A stretch of 64,000 nucleotides of DNA from Blastomussa wellsi. Lineage: Eukaryota; Cnidaria; Anthozoa; Scleractinia; Plerogyridae. Below are positions 1-10,521 of the stretch, one piece after another; within the stretch, counting starts at the first letter, position 1, and each line of letters starts with the position of its first letter. The notes under the pieces were generated by a model. It had not been told where the DNA came from. It was given only the letters and a program-made list of their open reading frames with translations, and did no database searches. The stretch is taken from contig OX393568.1 of assembly GCA_947652115.1 (NCBI GenBank), forward strand, positions 1,034,853-1,098,852, read 5' to 3'. Position numbers and translations under genes: made by a program.

Positions 1-674
1 ATAGGAAAAAGTAGTGGAGATCTATGGCCAGTTAAACGTTTTATCAGTATTAATACTAATTGGATATAGGAAACATTTGGTAAGTTCAAGTAGGACGTAG
101 TAAAAGGAACTATCAAACATTACGGTTATTATTAATCCCATTTCCCATTTCGCAATAGTTTTTTGTTTATCATAGATTATATTAGGCTCGACAAAAAGCC
201 GAAAAATAGATCGCTTTCCAGCAAATGATGTTATAATGTAGAACAAGGCAAATGTTATTTATATATATAGTGGTCTTGTAATTAGGCTCATAATGTGGTA
301 ATTATAATAATAAGCAAATGGCTAGTTTCCAGGCAAGCCAGTGAAACAGCAAAAACAAAATTTTAAATGAACATAGTAACATTGTTAAAAAACTTAACTG
401 GCAGAAGGCAGACCTGAGTTGGCTATTTACAAGGCGTGACCGAAGATTTGAACTCGGAACTGCCGAGAAACAAATCCCGCCAGTGACAGGGTAGGGGCTT
501 TGCAACACCAGCGCCCTCCCTAATACCTGGATTTTATTTTTTATATTCTTGGAGACAGAAAATTTGATTAAAGTCACAGTTCCATTCAATTGCCTGACAC
601 TGTATATATATTCTGATTGAGAGGCTACAGGAAACTTGCAAGAAATAACAAACAATGGGTTTTCCTGTGCTTAC
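1..674. other. G1 intron 3, no exon seen
   Basis: This stretch lies downstream (minus strand) of G1 exon 3. I looked for the next astacin exon, which should encode the first half of the zinc helix, and did not find it, so it probably lies beyond the left edge. The only recognisable content is a possible SINE fragment at 370-530. Confidence 0.5.
370..530 (-). repeat. possible SINE fragment
   Basis: On the minus strand there is a box B-like motif (GAGTTCAAATC), followed by a segment resembling the tails of anthozoan SINE-like repeats as I remember them. No clear box A was seen. The family assignment is from memory and uncertain. Confidence 0.35.
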
Positions 675-3643
675 CCAGAGCTAAGTCTGAACCTAATGTA
701 GGCTCGTTCCTTTGTTCTCTTTTTAAAGCGGACGCACGTTTTCTTGGTCCATTCAGCCATTCCTGCCTTAATTGCAGCCGTGGCACGGGAGTAGCGACCT
801 AGAAAACACTTCAATTAGTTTTGGTTAATCGAAGTTTACCTTAAATACTGGATCCAGTAAGTGCGATAGGTGTAGGAATACTACCTAATCTTATCTCATT
901 ATAATGGATTTTAAGACAAAGCGTCTGTTTAGTTAATGATCCGCAGACTCAGGGGGGAGGTATTGAGTGTATTTTTGTTTCCAACCAATCAGAATCTATA
1001 ATTTCCACGATGATACCGTTCTTGAACGAGCCACGTCACGACAGTTTGAGTTACTCTTGCGACGAACCAAATTACCCTTAGAATGCAGGAAACCTAAAAC
1101 TAACAGTTTACTACAGAAGAAAAACAGCAAAGTGGTGATGCTCAACCGAAAAGGAACAAGGATGGTTAAGGATGGAGAAGATTGAGACGGAATACAAATG
1201 ATGAATTTGAAAATTTAGCTAATTTTCTTTTGGAAATGCACAAACCGGGAAGCAGCTCCTTTAAAGGGACACTGTCACGGAGATTTTTCGGATTTGTTTA
1301 GTGATATATACTGCGCTAAGATAATGGCTAAAGTAGTTTCTCCCATACTAGAAATGCCTCCGAGAACAGGAAGTCGAAATAATGAAGTAAATTATTGAAA
1401 AAAGTGGGAACCATAATTATTTTAAGCCACTTTTCCGAGCCACAAGGGAAAACTTGAAAAAGCCAGCCTGACTTTTACAATTTGAGATCTAAATCTCCTG
1501 ATGGTTACCACAGTGATTAATCACTCCTTTTATAGCTTCATTACACTGCCATGGCCAATATTTGACCATTATTTGTAGATTTCTAATGCTGTAAATACAT
1601 TTTTGGGGTCTCGAACTTTGACAGTGTCCCTTTAAAAGCGCTTTACCTTGGGTTTCTCCTTTCGGTTGCGCACTATCACACTGCTCACATCCCACGCTTG
1701 GCCCTCAATCAATTTAAAACACTCTATAGACCGATGAACTAAATTTCCGGTGGCTTATACCCACTTCTTGAGACTAGAAAGAATACAATTTTCCTGCGAT
1801 GTTAACAGCTCTTTTTTCATTAAACTGTCATTAAATTTGTACCATAAAACTACCCTGATATCCCAGCCAGTTTGTTACATTTTATAGTTCCCACCTGCTA
1901 ATCAGTTGATTCGGATATTCAAACTTGGATAAAGTTGAAAATAACCAAACATTTTTCAGCATGCATCTTTTGTATTTCACTACTCTGCAGTTTAGATATT
2001 ACGTAAAGTATATGAAATAATTCATATATGAACTGAGGATGTAATTTCCAATTGCTTCAATTGGAAATTGACTGCGATGATCACTTCTCACTTTCAGTTT
2101 AGATATTACAATTTCTGCTTTTTCAAAACCTAACACCTCTCTTGATTTCTTGACATGAGTACGAAACGTTTTGTTTGTTTGTTTGTTTGTTGGTTTTTAA
2201 AATAATATACTTACTAAGGCTTGAATCGACCATGTAGAGGACGACTCCATTTGGCCACAGTCTGGATCTTGATGACGCTCTTTTGCTGGAGATATCAACA
2301 TCTTTTTCCTTATCGATCCTCCTAATCTGCTCATTTGAAAGAATCATGTCTCCTTCTATCATATTAGGATTTTTGGAACCCACATTTTCTGCAATGATTG
2401 TAAATTTATGGTTTAGCAATTTGATGACACGTTGTTTCGCATGCACATGACGCTGTTGTCTAACATCTAAGTGTTCGAGGTCTCGTATTACGTCATAAAT
2501 TTATTTTTTAAGATCACTTCAACCTTGTCAAAAAAGGCCTTGTCAACAACCACATCTGTTTTAAACGATTAGTCACTCTTTTCATTCGCAGTTGCCACGT
2601 GAATTTTACAATCGTAACCATAAATGATCATTTTAAAATAACTTTTCGTTTCGAAAAAGACAACAACTCGATTCTCGTTATATTCTGAACAATATTTTAA
2701 CAATATAATAACTGCTTGGGTCAATCTTAATCTGTACTGCGCATGCTTACTTGATCATTTCTGTCAATTTCCGCGGGATCACAGCGTTTCTGGATAAAAG
2801 GTGCATTCTTTAGATTTTGTGGTTACCACTTCCGGGCATTTTATGGAATGGTGAATGCGCGCGTATGATATTAGTTTTGAGAATTTTACCTATATAGACA
2901 TTAAGCTGTAAAATGGTGCGAGCTAAGAGGCCGCGGATATAGGCAGCTTCTTGAATATTTTACCTTCAATGACTGCGATCACATAAACTGATAATATTTC
3001 CATTTTCTCATCCTTCCAAATTTGAAACAAGCTATATCTCTTTTTTCTGCAATTTTTACATGGCTGCAAGACAATAGCCGCGGTGAGATTTTGACTTGAG
3101 ACCAAACAACACTATGGTAATGCGACTATACACGTATGAGATTATATATATTAGCTTTGTGTAATTAGTAGGAAAATAATCAATTTAAATGAGAAACTTG
3201 TTAGTCTGCAGATCATATAGCTTTCATTTTGTAGAACATACACTTTAGAAATAACTGCCAGAATAACCGTCCTTCGAGGAAAGATTGAACTATTAGTGTT
3301 GTGCGGCGATCGCCCTCAGCTAATCAACCTGTGTTTTGGACTTGCTTTCTATAGGACTGTTATTAAAGTCGATGTATATTTTGATCATGATCGATCATTC
3401 AAGAATATTTGTATATTTTGCAAACTCATTTGGCTAATATAGGATATATTCGTCATCGGAATGGTTCTTTCTAAACTATAACCCCAGCGCTACAACCACA
3501 GCGAGTTACACGTCCAGTTGTTTTGGACTGCGTGGTTTACTTGTTAGTTCAAGATCGTAACCACGCTTACCTTCCGGATTAGATGCTGCTACCCACACGA
3601 TCGCTGCTGCCCAGAGCAACAAAGGAAAGCCCAGCCGCTTCAT
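675..3643 (-). CDS. G1: astacin-like metalloprotease, 5' part only
   Basis: This is the N-terminal part of a secreted astacin-family zinc protease. Visible exons are 3571-3643 (signal peptide starting MKRLGFPLLL), 2215-2388 (prosegment with EGDMIL, then a mature start resembling WPNGVVLYMV) and 675-798 (EWTKKTCVRFKKR, holding the first conserved cysteine). Each is bounded by GT/AG, and phases agree with the paralogues. The EGD motif matches the astacin prosegment aspartate that occupies the catalytic zinc in the zymogen (family knowledge). Zinc helix and Met-turn exons are not in the window, so catalytic competence cannot be judged. The signal peptide differs from the MKWLY type of G3 to G7, and the prosegment (DKEKDVDISSKR) is closest to G2. 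The upstream region lacks the block shared by G3 to G7, which suggests an older branch of the cluster. Confidence 0.85.
1030..1215 (+). repeat. dispersed repeat family A, copy 1
   Basis: The segment around ATGGAGAAGATTGAGAC recurs at 5830-5995 in the same orientation and at 44395-44560 inverted, with flanking similarity such as GTGATGCT and a block containing AACAAGGA. There is no coding potential. It is probably the end of an unidentified transposon. Confidence 0.5.
1260..1636. mobile_element. MITE with AGGGACACTGTCA ends, in G1 intron 2
   Basis: The inverted termini read TTTAAAGGGACACTGTCA on the left and its exact complement on the right. Each end carries TTAA, consistent with TTAA target-site duplication. 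The element is about 0.37 kb with no coding region, so it is non-autonomous. Confidence 0.75.
2041..2097 (+). repeat. SINE tail fragment
   Basis: This segment matches the 3' part of the SINE at 50416-50514, including GGAAATT, ACTGCGAT and a CACTTTC ending. The copy lacks the tRNA-like head. Confidence 0.4.
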
Positions 3644-3760
3644 TCTGCTCTCGTCTACTCTCGACGAATGTACCGCTGTTAATAACTGCAGACAGAAATT
3701 AGCATTTAATTATACAAGCTCCAACTATCACCCAAGTGCTACGTTTCAAAAAGTCTCGAT

Positions 3761-3768
3761 TATTTATA
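3761..3768 (-). promoter_or_regulatory. TATA-like box of G1
   Basis: TATAAATA on the minus strand lies about 120 bases upstream of the G1 start codon. Position and sequence suit a TATA box with a 5' UTR of roughly 90 bases. There is no transcript evidence. Confidence 0.4.
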
Positions 3769-5242
3769 GACGGTGCCTCCAACAGCCATCCAATCAACAG
3801 GTGGCATTGAAGAATCAAAAATAGTCAGTACGCTGTTATTTTCATATTGCAGCCAATTGCCCAAATTGCTATACTTATGAATTATTTGGCCAATATAATG
3901 TATTACGTGTGCATTTTAGTTCAAGACAGAATATATAAATAAACAATCCCGAGGAAAATTAAGCTTCTTTTTTTTTCAAACAGGTTCATTGCACATTCAA
4001 TATAATCACGCTAATAACTACCTATACTGACATGCGTCTAGTAACTTTTCATTTTTTTTCAGAGATCTGCAGGGTATCCGTTTTTCAATTAGTTAGATCA
4101 ATTATGATGTTAGGATTTTTTCATAATAAATACTGTTATGCAATATATAGACCTTTTTCGCTTGGATGTGTTTGCTGCCACATCACAGACTTTGTGACAT
4201 TCCCTAAAGAATTGTTCCTTTATCCATCCAAAAATCATTTATTCAAATATACGCAACTATTTGAAAATTTCAAAACAAGAATCCTCAAGAGTATGTCATC
4301 ATATGTTTTGCAATGGTTTAACAAACCGCCCCAGCGAAAAAGGTCTACCAGATAAAAGCCGACCAACAAGATGAAATGGTACGGATCAAAAGTCAGCAGA
4401 GAGGGCATGTGTAATGCTGTCCAAATATAAACAAGAATTAATCTCGCACTCTGGATAGAATGTTTAATTGGTTAAAAAGTTTGAACAACAGTCTTTATCT
4501 TTGTAGCAAAACATCAAACAATTTTTCTGTTTTATTTTGGTTTTGGTGATCATTTCCCGAGGAAAGGATACTTAACTATTCATAATTGTAGCTAATATTT
4601 TGCCCCTTAGTAGCCGCTATTCGGGTTTTTAGTTTATACACAGCTCACTAGGCTCGGAATAGGGTGGGCACCAGACATACGCATGTAAACGGATATCTAC
4701 GCATGCATAACTTGGATGAGAATAAACCTAAGCACGAGAATAGGATGTTTTTTATACATTTTTGTTTGCGCTAACTGTGCACACCAAATAAGGTAAATGA
4801 AACAGAGGCGGTTCTTTATCAATCGAACCTCTCAACATGCCTCTTAACCCTCGTTTATTTACCGACACGACATCGAAAACATATACCACGATTACCAAAA
4901 CTAAACCTGTGGCACTGTACCAACCATGCACGTGTGAACACTCTTGTGTTTATGCTTTTACATGAAGACTAGGTGTTAGTCGAAACCTTTCTGAAACGAT
5001 CGATCAGGAAATGTTTACTGAAATCCACTTAAAAGAGAACTCAGTTACTAAGCAAACAAATAAAAAACAAAAGCCTACGAGGTAACAAGGCATATTGGTC
5101 TAGGATCAGTCCCCACAAATCGTCCATTAATTTGCCATTGTATCTGTCATCTGTGCGATAGACCAATCTAAAGGCAATTGACATGATTGAGTCACTCATA
5201 ACCCGTGAACTTCCCGTCATTTCAGGACGTAATATTTTTTTA

Positions 5243-5490
5243 ATAATAATGAACTTTATTTGAGTGTCAACTGTTATCTAGCACTGACGAGCTAATTGGC
5301 GACACTGTAAAGCACAAATTAAATCAAATCAAATGTATATGTTTGTTTTTGTGGAGAGAGGAAAAGAGGAGGAACAGAGATAGAAGAGAACCAACAAACT
5401 AAGCCCACATATGACGCCGGGTCCGGGGATCGAACCCATCGAGCGCGCGCGGATCGAGCGCTCTCACCACTGCGCCAACCCTGCTCCCCC
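5243..5490 (-). repeat. tRNA-derived SINE
   Basis: Read on the minus strand, the head has a tRNA-like box A (TGGCGCAGTGG, 5467-5477) and box B (GGGTTCGATCC, 5427-5437). It is followed by CATATGTGGGCTTAGTTTG and a T-rich and ATTT-rich tail. The post-head sequence resembles a SINE family I recall as abundant in anthozoans. It is not a functional tRNA, because the tail is directly attached and the arms are incomplete. Confidence 0.75.
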
Positions 5491-5829
5491 TTTGTTTGAC
5501 GTTGAGCTGTTCTTCACGTTTACTAAATCTTTCACGGTCACTTTATGTTCGGTGAAATATAACTTAAAGACAAAGCATCTTGACCACTTATAATTCTAAC
5601 TGCACGAGCACGAGAAATTCAATCCGAAAGTTTTTTTGAGGATGCGTTAGTCAAACATCTGATGCGTTAAGTATCACAATCAGGAATTATAAGAAACAGA
5701 AACAGTATTACGCCAGATTAAAAAAAACGGGGCCAGGAAATGTGTGGAAACGTATTCCTCATCTAGTACAGTAGTACAAGTCGCGGAGGAAAGGGTACAG
5801 CTACATAAACTAAAACATTGCCGGCACAA

Positions 5830-5995
5830 TTTTATATTATTACAAAAACGGACAAAACGAAGCCTGAATCTCAGAATAATATTTTATTGTAGACGTAAAT
5901 ATATAGCCAATGAGGTGATGCTAAACCAAAAGTAACAAGGAAGGTTACGGATGGAGAAGATTGAGACAGATTACAAATGACCAATTTAAAAATTT
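5830..5995 (+). repeat. dispersed repeat family A, copy 2
   Basis: This segment is similar to 1030-1215 in the same orientation, with GGTGATGCT and ATGGAGAAGATTGAGAC blocks and a matching downstream tail. Confidence 0.5.
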
Positions 5996-6510
5996 CAAGG
6001 GAGACTCCTTTGTAAGTCCAAAATGTGTCATTTTGAAAACTGCTTGTAAGACTCGTTAAAATTTTGCACTTATCAGTATGGACTCACTAAAAGTGACACT
6101 GACTTCCTTTCATCCATCATTAATACTAAAAAGTGATTCCGGTGTGCCACTTGAACTGATATCCTCTGTAAGAAGCTTTGATAACAAAGGCATAAAAAGG
6201 CTTTGAAGTTCTCCAGAGTAAGAATCTATTCCCAATATATAGTGTCACTATATAACAAGCCTTACAAGAACCCCTTTAGACAAGCCTTCCAATTGTCAAT
6301 TTAAAGACTCCTTTAGCCAACATATATATAATTCAGCAATTTTTTTATGCCATTTTGTTTGCTACCAAGAACATTATTGTCTTCATCCTGTATTGATGAA
6401 GACCTTTTGTGACTTTTCAAGACACAATCCGTGTAAGAAACGACCCGTCAATTATCGCTGGTTTCATTCGGGCGATTGACAGAATAAACAACTCGATCCA
6501 ACAGGATTAA

Positions 6511-8621
6511 CCCTTTTCCTCCCATGGGTATGGTAATTAATTTTCGCAAAAAACAAAACACCGTAAATAAACGGTTGTAAGTTGAGCTACATTTAGTCAA
6601 TTTTCATATATCATAGCTCATTTTGAAGTTTAGAGAATTTCCTACACAGTGAACCAACAAAGTATGCCTGTCCCTTGTTATGTAAGTTTCTCACTTTATC
6701 CTCAAAGTTGACATATGACAGTAAAAATACACTAAAAAAATCCTTCGTTCACAAGAATTCAGCTCTGAAACCAAAAAAAACTGTCAAATAATAACAATAG
6801 TCATTTTTGTTAAGCTAAAGAAATGACCTTTAAGATAAATCACAAATATTTGGTATATTGATCTAAAAAAAGCTTCTTACGGCCCTCGAACAGTAAGGCA
6901 ATTTTCATCGTAAATTTTAATTCTATAAATCATTTCAAAAATTAATCAACTGAGGATTTAACAGCAACTTAATTCTCATAAGGTATTATTTTTTACCAGA
7001 CTGATCCAAACAACCTTTCTGAGCATAACTGCCTTCCCCAAGTTTTTCAAATATCTGCAGGTTAATGATTAACCAATCAAAAGAAACAGTCATGTCCATA
7101 ATCCCATGAATTATGGGTACATACATTTGTAGAATAAACAATCACAAAATATACTTTTTTGAACAAGAAAACACCAAATAATATCTCTTATAAGCATGGA
7201 GTTGGACATACCAGTGCTACAATGTCAGTATGCTGTTGGCAATGGTGTGTCACATCTCGAGGAAGACCGATCCGATCCCCCCGACATGTTCCACAGGCTT
7301 GAAGACCCTGATCATAAAGCTTCTCAAAAAGTTCAACTGAGGTGTAGTAATTATCCATAAATATATTGCATCCTAGTCCATAAAATGGTTCCACAAGTTT
7401 CAAAACAACTCTTTGAGCTAAACCTTTAGTTTCTTGTCCACATTCCTTGCCTGTATAAACATTTATGTCTAACACATAGCCATTTTCGGAGTCAGCCAAA
7501 GTAAATTCCTTGAGGCCAAATCTTGCTGGTTTGTCCCTCATATACTGCCTCCATGAAAGGCGTCCTTTAAACTTCACAAGGGTTTCATCCACTGACAGGT
7601 TCCTGCTTGGGGCATAAACTCTTTGGAACCGGTTTCTTATTAGTTCTAAGAAGGGCCTAATTTTCCCCAGTTTGTCATATCCATCTTGACCTCTAGGAAT
7701 TAATTGTGTATTGTTCACAAAATGTATATACCTCAAAATTTGTGTAAACCGATTCCTTGACATGCAATTTTTGAAGAATGGTGTTTGAAGTATCTCATCA
7801 GTGGACCAGTAACTATGTATGGTAGGTTTGTTTACCAGCCCCATTGCTAAAATCAAGGCAATAAATGTTCTTATTTCATCTTTGTCCACTGCGTGCCAAG
7901 GCATACGGTGTTTATCCGGGGTTTTGGCTCTCTCTTGGGCAGCATACAAATTTGTTTGTGTCACAACTAGATCAAGCACGGCATCAGTAAAAAACAGACA
8001 AAAATAACTCACTGGGTCTTTTTGATCCGCTCCCATTCGAACTTTAGGCCCTGTGGGTTGGGTGAAAGGCAGGTCTGAATGCGTCCTGATCTCTTCTACC
8101 CAAATAGGATTGCCCACAACATCGTTTTCGCCTTGTGCTGTACGTCTCCGCTTCCTGGGAGGACCTGCTTGTTGTAATTCTTCATTTTCGTCACTTTCTT
8201 CAGCCTCAGAGTCAGTCTGATAAAAGTCTGAGTCAATTTCCTCGTCAGATTCTCGGTCTAAATATGCTGTGCGTATAGCTACAGAAGTCAATGGCATTTC
8301 ATCTTCGTCTACGAACACTAAATCCACGTTTTGAGAAGTCTCTGCAGCCGAATTTACTACAAATTCACTTCCAGAAGTTGAAGCCATTACTAATCAGCTG
8401 TTCCTGAACTTCGCGGGAAAACTCGAACAGAAAAGAATGGCAAATTTTTCGGTCAAAAGCAGGCAAATTCACATGAAAAACACCAAAGAAACCGACAAAA
8501 ATCGCCAGGCGTCGAATGAGCTAGAGGGGGGCTATTGCAATCAAGTATTTCACCCCTAGCGGGCTCAGCATCGGTCAGCCGCATTTATCGTCACACATAT
8601 GTGACGTTGGGAGGAAAAGGG
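6511..8621 (-). mobile_element. piggyBac-type DNA transposon
   Basis: The element starts CCCTTTTCCTCCCA and ends with the exact inverted copy. It is flanked on both sides by TTAA (6507-6510 and 8622-8625), the target duplication typical of piggyBac. It carries one transposase-like frame on the minus strand. About 0.68 kb between the transposase stop and the left terminus is AT-rich and noncoding. Clean termini and TSD suggest a fairly recent insertion between the upstream region of G1 and the 3' end of G2. Confidence 0.9.
7188..8387 (-). CDS. piggyBac transposase, internally deleted (399 aa)
   Basis: The N-terminal third is acidic and disordered (residues about 20-75) with a basic KRRR patch. 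The DDE_Tnp_1_7-type core follows, including a region around LILAMGLVNKPTIHSYWS, the first catalytic Asp block (NLSVDETLVKFKGR, near residue 268) and the second (NIFMDNYYTS, near 344). After the motif GLPRDV, family members normally continue for some 150-200 residues through the third catalytic Asp to a Cys-rich C-terminus. Here the frame goes almost at once to a short Cys-containing end (HHCQQ...VCPTPCL) and stops. The simplest reading is an in-frame internal deletion joining the core to a remnant of the Cys-rich domain. That predicts no transposition activity, although TIR or DNA binding may persist. The start codon is the first ATG after the right terminus. Confidence 0.85.
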   Translation of the reverse strand: MASTSGSEFVVNSAAETSQNVDLVFVDEDEMPLTSVAIRTAYLDRESDEEIDSDFYQTDSEAEESDENEELQQAGPPRKRRRTAQGENDVVGNPIWVEEIRTHSDLPFTQPTGPKVRMGADQKDPVSYFCLFFTDAVLDLVVTQTNLYAAQERAKTPDKHRMPWHAVDKDEIRTFIALILAMGLVNKPTIHSYWSTDEILQTPFFKNCMSRNRFTQILRYIHFVNNTQLIPRGQDGYDKLGKIRPFLELIRNRFQRVYAPSRNLSVDETLVKFKGRLSWRQYMRDKPARFGLKEFTLADSENGYVLDINVYTGKECGQETKGLAQRVVLKLVEPFYGLGCNIFMDNYYTSVELFEKLYDQGLQACGTCRGDRIGLPRDVTHHCQQHTDIVALVCPTPCL

Positions 8622-8964
8622 TTAAGGGGAATGCTGTGAATATCATGTTTATTGCAGATGAATTTTGAACCTGTTAGCCGACCAGTTATCAGTAACGGCT
8701 TTTAATTTCCGAATTTATTTATTCTTCTTAGAAATAAGGATATGGATGCTGAATAGAACGCTTATGCAGACTCACTAGTCAACTTGGAAATTCCAACCTT
8801 TAGTTTTATTTAAACCTGCTCTCTCCGAAGTCCGTAAGTTCTAGCTATGGGACATATCTCGAAGCAGGCGACGTTAAGTTTCTCATCCCTGAGCTGCGTA
8901 ACGTGTAACTGTCAGGCCTGCACTGCAGGCGCGCTTAACTCCAAGTGTGATGTATCGTTGGATC

Positions 8965-9121
8965 ATGGGCCTTATCCGCGTGGCCGCCATATTGGCCACA
9001 GACAATAGATTTCGTACCCCGAGCCTCGACTTGAAATGTTTGGAAACGCGTTTCCGCGTGGCAAAAGGAAAGTTTTCAATCCCTTGGGACTCAACATGGC
9101 TGCCGTGTGATTAAGGCCCAT
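8965..9121. mobile_element. short imperfect inverted-repeat MITE
   Basis: The left end reads ATGGGCCTTATCCGCGTGGC and the right end is its imperfect complement (GCTGCCGTGTGATTAAGGCC...). The arms are about 30 bases. There is no coding region. Confidence 0.55.
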
Positions 9122-9261
9122 TTACCACACCTATTATGTGATAAACGCTATTTATAAAACATTGAAGATAGTACGCGCGCTCTTATTGGTTAATAGGTGT
9201 GTTTAGATGAGAGTATATAAACACGGTTGTGACGTCACTCTATCTGTTTCCCGTTTTATAA

Positions 9262-9450
9262 AAGCAATAGATGGCTTTTTCCGTGTTTACATAGCCTCAT
9301 CTAACAACTCGGGAAGTTAGGTGATTTTCGAGACAGTTATGCAAGCCCTCGATTGCGTCTCGGCGGGTTTGCATAACAGTCTCGAATTCTCCCAACTCCC
9401 CTCCTGTTTAGATGAGGCTTTGTAAACACGGAAAAAGTCCTCTATTGCTT
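9262..9450. mobile_element. palindromic MITE
   Basis: Long inverted arms start AAGCAATAGATGGCTTTTTC and end in the near-complement ...AAAGTCCTCTATTGCTT. Inner blocks TTTACATAGCCTCATCTAA and TTAGATGAGGCTTTGTAAA also pair. The element is about 190 bases. Confidence 0.7.
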
Positions 9451-9503
9451 AAGTATGATTGTAAATGCATAGCATAGACTCAGAAATTCATGTTTTTTTA
9501 TTT

Positions 9504-9711
9504 TTATTTGTATTCTACAAACTCCTTTAAAATAAGACAAAGGAGATGCTGTAATCCTATCCTGGTAGGAAACTGAACACAAAAGAGTTTCATCGACTGT
9601 TTAGCCCACAGGTAGTTTAATTTGCCAGGTTTCTCAGCAGACACCGCACGTTTTATTGCAAAGACCCTTGACAAATTCCCATCTTCCACAGAATTGCCCC
9701 CAAAATCTGCA
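9504..9711 (-). other. possible exon of unknown product
   Basis: An open minus-strand segment begins after a plausible 3' splice site (ACCTGCAG at about 9712) and runs to a stop at 9504. The translation includes VFAIKRAVSAEKPGKLNYLW and is balanced in composition, unlike most chance frames here. Its phase would accept splicing from the last recognised G2 exon, but it has no cysteines and no recognised domain. It could be a G2 terminal exon, part of a transposon, or chance. Confidence 0.25.
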
Positions 9712-10451
9712 GGTTCTTGCTCTGTCTTTGCAGCTCTCTATTAGGCAAATAGAATATATAAAAATCAGCAGTTTGTGGGTTTCCATTCAAATCATTCTGA
9801 AAGCTATAAATGCAACAACAATTTATTTAACTCAAAAAAAGAAAAAAAGAAAACTTACATTTAGAAAACGAAATAGTAGCAATGGTATTGGCTTCCTCAA
9901 ATAACTAAGTAGTTAAAAGAGACTAGGAAGCCAAAGTTACAAGAGATAACTTACAATACAAGGGTCGGGAGGAACACAGACAAGAAGTACAACACACAAC
10001 ACAAACACGCACTGATATCTACCAAAGAAAACAAATCTTAAAACAGCAACATAGCAATAAAACCTGGAAAAGATTTCTGCTTTTAACTTTCCTGCTTGCA
10101 AGCCGCCATTTTAGATTTGATGACGTGTAATGGTTGCCGCTGTATTGTTAGGAAGCAGAGGATCTTTTGTGTGAAACAATAAATATTGGGCAACCATTGC
10201 ACGTTATAAAATCAAAATGGTAGCGCGCGGGAAATTTAAAGCGATAATCTATTCCATTTGTTGGTTACTTTTAAATGTTATTTCTCCCCTATCCGGTAAA
10301 ATTTGGCAATGAGGCATTCGCTCCATTATTGTTAATATTACAATTGAAAATATCGAGATGAAGAGGGAAAAGAAGAACCCTTGCGGAAACCTTAAATGAC
10401 AGCTATTACTTTGCAGATCATAGAACTCATTAACCACAGTTTAAATGCTTA

Positions 10452-10492
10452 GACTTGTAATTTACTGCGAAGATCATCTTTCACTTTCGTAA
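10452..10492 (+). repeat. SINE tail fragment
   Basis: This segment resembles the SINE tails at 2041-2097 and 50416-50514 (ACTGCGA, GATCAT and CACTTTCG blocks). It abuts the last recognised G2 exon. Confidence 0.4.
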
Positions 10493-10521
10493 CGTATTTA
10501 CTAGTAATACCAATGAGGTAC

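Larger units (their letters stand above)
3644..6510. other. G1 upstream intergenic region
   Basis: The stretch holds the G1 promoter region, a SINE (5243-5490) and a copy of repeat family A (5830-5995). No other gene-like exon was recognised. Open frames such as the one at 4032-4355 show no family resemblance. Confidence 0.5.
8622..10521. other. region between piggyBac and the G2 3' end
   Basis: The stretch contains two inverted-repeat elements (8965-9121 and 9262-9450), a possible unassigned exon on the minus strand (9504-9711) and a SINE-tail fragment (10452-10492). The true 3' end of G2 may lie here but could not be fixed. Confidence 0.45.

Noticed and set aside
617..802. 61-codon plus-strand frame
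   Set aside because: It is the antisense shadow of G1 exon 3.
7819..8007. 62-codon plus-strand frame
   Set aside because: Antisense shadow of the piggyBac transposase.
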